The translations under genes were made by a program, and so were the position numbers. From Lyngbya sp. CCAP 1446/10 (GTDB lineage: Bacteria; Cyanobacteriota; Cyanobacteriia; Cyanobacteriales; Microcoleaceae): a stretch of DNA of 64,000 nucleotides. Below, piece by piece: positions 62,160 through 64,000 of this stretch (the first letter of the stretch is position 1; each line of letters opens with the position of its first letter). The notes beneath the pieces are model-generated. The model worked only from the letters and a program-made list of their open reading frames with translations. It was not told the origin of the DNA and made no database searches. Location: positions 19,764-83,763 of the forward strand of contig NZ_JAIGNI010000017.1 of the NCBI RefSeq assembly GCF_026130175.1, given 5' to 3'.

Positions 62160-63641
62160 ATGGTTCGATCGCACAAACGTCAAGCTGTCATCGCTTTAGT
62201 CGTAGCCCTGGGTATAATCATCGGGAATTTAGTGTTTCCAGGCCTGAATGTAGCCCCAGCATTTGCTGAAGCCAAATTTAAGGATGTCACAAACCATTGG
62301 GCCCAAGGCTGCATTGAGGAATTAGCCGATAAAAAAATCATCAGTGGCTACTACGAAGACGGCAGTTTTCGCCCGAACCGCCCAGTCAGCCGCGCTGAGT
62401 TTGCGGCAATGCTGCGTAGGGCTTTTCCCGATGCAAAAACCGTTCGCAATCCGATCGACTTTGCAGATATTCCCACGAACTACTGGGGTTATAAACCAAT
62501 TCGAGAAGCTTATCAGACGGGTTTTCTGTCCGGTTACAGCGGCAGTATTTTTAACCCGACTCTGAACATTCCCCGCTGGCAGGTTTTGGTAGCTTTAAGC
62601 AGCGGCTTGAAATATACGCCTACAGGTTCAGCGCCTGAGATTTTGGATGCGACTTTTGAGGATGCGCCGGAAATTCCCGAATTGGCCAGAAATGCGATCG
62701 CCGCCGCCGCAGAAAAACAACTCGTGGTCAATTATCCCGCCGTCAAACAGCTAGAACCTACGCGCAATGCTACCCGCGCCGAAGTAGCAACTTTCTTGTG
62801 TCAGGCGATCGCCAAACCGGGACAAACAGCCTTAGTTCCCTCGCAATACATCGCCCAAGTGCCAACGAATGTCGGCCCGGCGAGAACCACAGAAACCTCG
62901 GAATCTGGGAATATTCGGGCAGAAGTTTCTTTCGTCAAAGAAGGAGAAAATGCCAAAAATATCCGCATCAAAATTATCCGCAACGGTCAAACTTTATTAG
63001 AAGAACCAGTGCTAATTCCGACTCGTTCCCTAGTAGACAATCCCGACAAAAAAGCCAACGAAGAAGTATCAGAAGGGCGCTTTTTATCGGTGCGAATCCG
63101 CGATTTTGACGGCGACAAAGAACCGGAAGTGCTGGCAGATTTAGTCTCAATCAATAGCGGTGTCCGCTGCTGCAATTATTCGTTTATTTACCGCTACGAC
63201 CCTGGAGCTAAAAAATACACTCATATCAAGCATTTTTGGGGCAATGTCAGCTACGAAGTTGTCGATTTTGGCAAAAATGATATCCCGGAGTTCAAGAGTC
63301 AAGACGGGCGATTTGCAGAGGCTTTTACAAATTATGCGGATTCTCGCTTGCCGCTGCAAATTTGGCAGTACCGCCAAGGTAAAATGGAAGATGTGACTAA
63401 GCAGTATCCGGTGGAAGTATACACGAATTCTGCTGAACTGTGGCTGGAATCTAGGAAGCGATCGAGCGAAGACGCAGAGGTAAAAGGGGTGTTGGCCGCT
63501 TTCATGGCGAGCAAGTATGTTGCGGGCCAGGAGGCGGAAGGTTGGCAATTGTTGGAGAAAGTTTATCAAGGGCGCGATCGCACTCAATTCTTTGGGAAGT
63601 TGCGTGAGTTTTTGGTGAACACTGGTTATGCGAGTAAGTAG
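62160..63641 (+). CDS. S-layer-homology (SLH) domain protein
   Basis: A 493-residue envelope protein. A signal peptide (about 1-38, VIALVVALGIIIGNLVFPGL) is followed by three SLH modules: FKDVTNHWAQGCIEELADKKI (about 40-95), FADIPTNYWGYKPIREAYQTG (about 100-155) and a degenerate third (FEDAPEIPELARNAIAAAAEK, about 165-215). The C-terminal half (about 240-490) is a separate domain with DFDGDKEPEVLADLV and is not recognised. SLH modules bind pyruvylated cell-wall polymer or, in cyanobacteria, may tether the outer membrane. AGAGGAGG precedes the ATG. Confidence 0.9.
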   Translation: MVRSHKRQAVIALVVALGIIIGNLVFPGLNVAPAFAEAKFKDVTNHWAQGCIEELADKKIISGYYEDGSFRPNRPVSRAEFAAMLRRAFPDAKTVRNPIDFADIPTNYWGYKPIREAYQTGFLSGYSGSIFNPTLNIPRWQVLVALSSGLKYTPTGSAPEILDATFEDAPEIPELARNAIAAAAEKQLVVNYPAVKQLEPTRNATRAEVATFLCQAIAKPGQTALVPSQYIAQVPTNVGPARTTETSESGNIRAEVSFVKEGENAKNIRIKIIRNGQTLLEEPVLIPTRSLVDNPDKKANEEVSEGRFLSVRIRDFDGDKEPEVLADLVSINSGVRCCNYSFIYRYDPGAKKYTHIKHFWGNVSYEVVDFGKNDIPEFKSQDGRFAEAFTNYADSRLPLQIWQYRQGKMEDVTKQYPVEVYTNSAELWLESRKRSSEDAEVKGVLAAFMASKYVAGQEAEGWQLLEKVYQGRDRTQFFGKLREFLVNTGYASK

Positions 63642-63908
63642 ATTTGGAGGTTTTTAACCGCAGATGAACGCGGATAAACGCTGATAATATCTGTACGGGC
63701 GGGTTTGACGAATAATATCTAATTCCTACTAACAATATTACTAAACCCGCCCCCATACAACAGATAACCAACGTCAATTATTCATCAAATTTCTCGTCAC
63801 ATATTAATTTGTTTAAATAAAGTAAATTACTAAGAACTTGTGAAGAAATACCAAAATTGTTACTTTTTGAAGCGCTAAGGAATGAAAATTTAATAACTTT
63901 AGCGTTGG
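63642..63908. repeat. Spacer with a GGGCGGGTTT inverted repeat
   Basis: GGGCGGGTTT at 63697-63706 pairs with AAACCCGCCC at 63743-63752 in this spacer, following an ACCGCAGATGAACGCGGATA-type interspersed repeat near 63659. No gene is supported here. Confidence 0.6.
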
Positions 63909-64000
63909 TTAAATAGTCGGCACTGCACGATAATTCCATTTTGGTAGATATTCATCAAAAATAATTTTCATTGTTTCTTTAAATCCATTAGCTACTTTTC
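63909..64000 (-). CDS. C-terminal end of an unidentified gene (possibly a transposase)
   Basis: An open frame enters from the right edge and ends at 63909-63911 (TAA). The visible residues are KVANGFKETMKIIFDEYL followed by PKWNYRAVPTI. The ending WNY with basic neighbours recalls the tails of some IS transposases, but 30 residues are too few to decide. The rest of the gene is outside the window. Confidence 0.4.
   Translation of the reverse strand, partial: KVANGFKETMKIIFDEYLPKWNYRAVPTI

Overview
The window is a chromosomal segment of a filamentous cyanobacterium, most like Microcoleus/Oscillatoria. The evidence is many copies of the HIP1 octamer GCGATCGC, a photosynthetic-type GAPDH, Uma2-family genes, SLH and RTX proteins, and dense families of short interspersed and heptameric repeats. 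No rRNA, tRNA, CRISPR array or intact transposase gene was recognised. Everything here is read by eye; no database search was run.

Layout. 1-8.4 kb: the start of a DUF6883-like gene, tldD, an omega-aminotransferase bracketed by two long inverted repeats, an adenosine-deaminase-like gene, purA, three small unknown genes, rplY and a Uma2 nuclease. 8.7-28.1 kb: a surface-glycan region. It opens with two TPR proteins, then a tightly overlapping (+) operon (ATP-grasp, sugar epimerase, methyltransferase, HAD phosphatase, FdtA-like ketoisomerase, FdtB-like aminotransferase). A (-) block follows (GDP-mannose dehydratase, sulfotransferase, a 14-residue-repeat coiled-coil protein, and two very large glycosyltransferase frames that look like one gene split at an A10 run). 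28.8-42.3 kb: housekeeping (gap2, nadD, murC, murB, ybaB, LMW-PTP, a GT-C-like membrane protein, a LuxR-type response regulator, pgi, dus, argF). Two related, highly structured non-coding elements lie before murC and after murB. 42.4-52.1 kb: a Uma2 gene, a GHL10 glycosidase-like protein, a convergent type II restriction-modification pair, an AmpG-like transporter and two tandem lipase/RTX paralogues. 52.2-64 kb: a small membrane protein, GNAT, a HEAT-repeat protein, an Rpn-type nuclease, an aldolase, a VOC protein, a flavoprotein with an adjacent 53-residue rubredoxin, a stress protein fused to ChaB, a DUF433/DUF5615 toxin-antitoxin pair, a polysaccharide deacetylase, a secreted protein, an SLH protein and a truncated gene at the right edge.

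How it fits together. The glycan region carries functions for making and decorating an amino-deoxy-sugar polymer: nucleotide-sugar modification, amination, methylation, sulfation and chain synthesis. The (+) operon is translationally coupled by 4-13 bp overlaps. Peptidoglycan genes (murC, murB, an AmpG-like permease, a deacetylase) and surface proteins (SLH, RTX lipases) add to an envelope-rich window.

The most interesting items are: (i) the A10 tract where a -1 shift would join two frames into a roughly 1,480-residue methyltransferase/multi-glycosyltransferase; (ii) the paired structured RNA-like elements around murC-murB, which might be HEARO/omega-RNA-like; and (iii) a complete 126-bp MITE with 23-bp terminal inverted repeats and an 8-bp target duplication.
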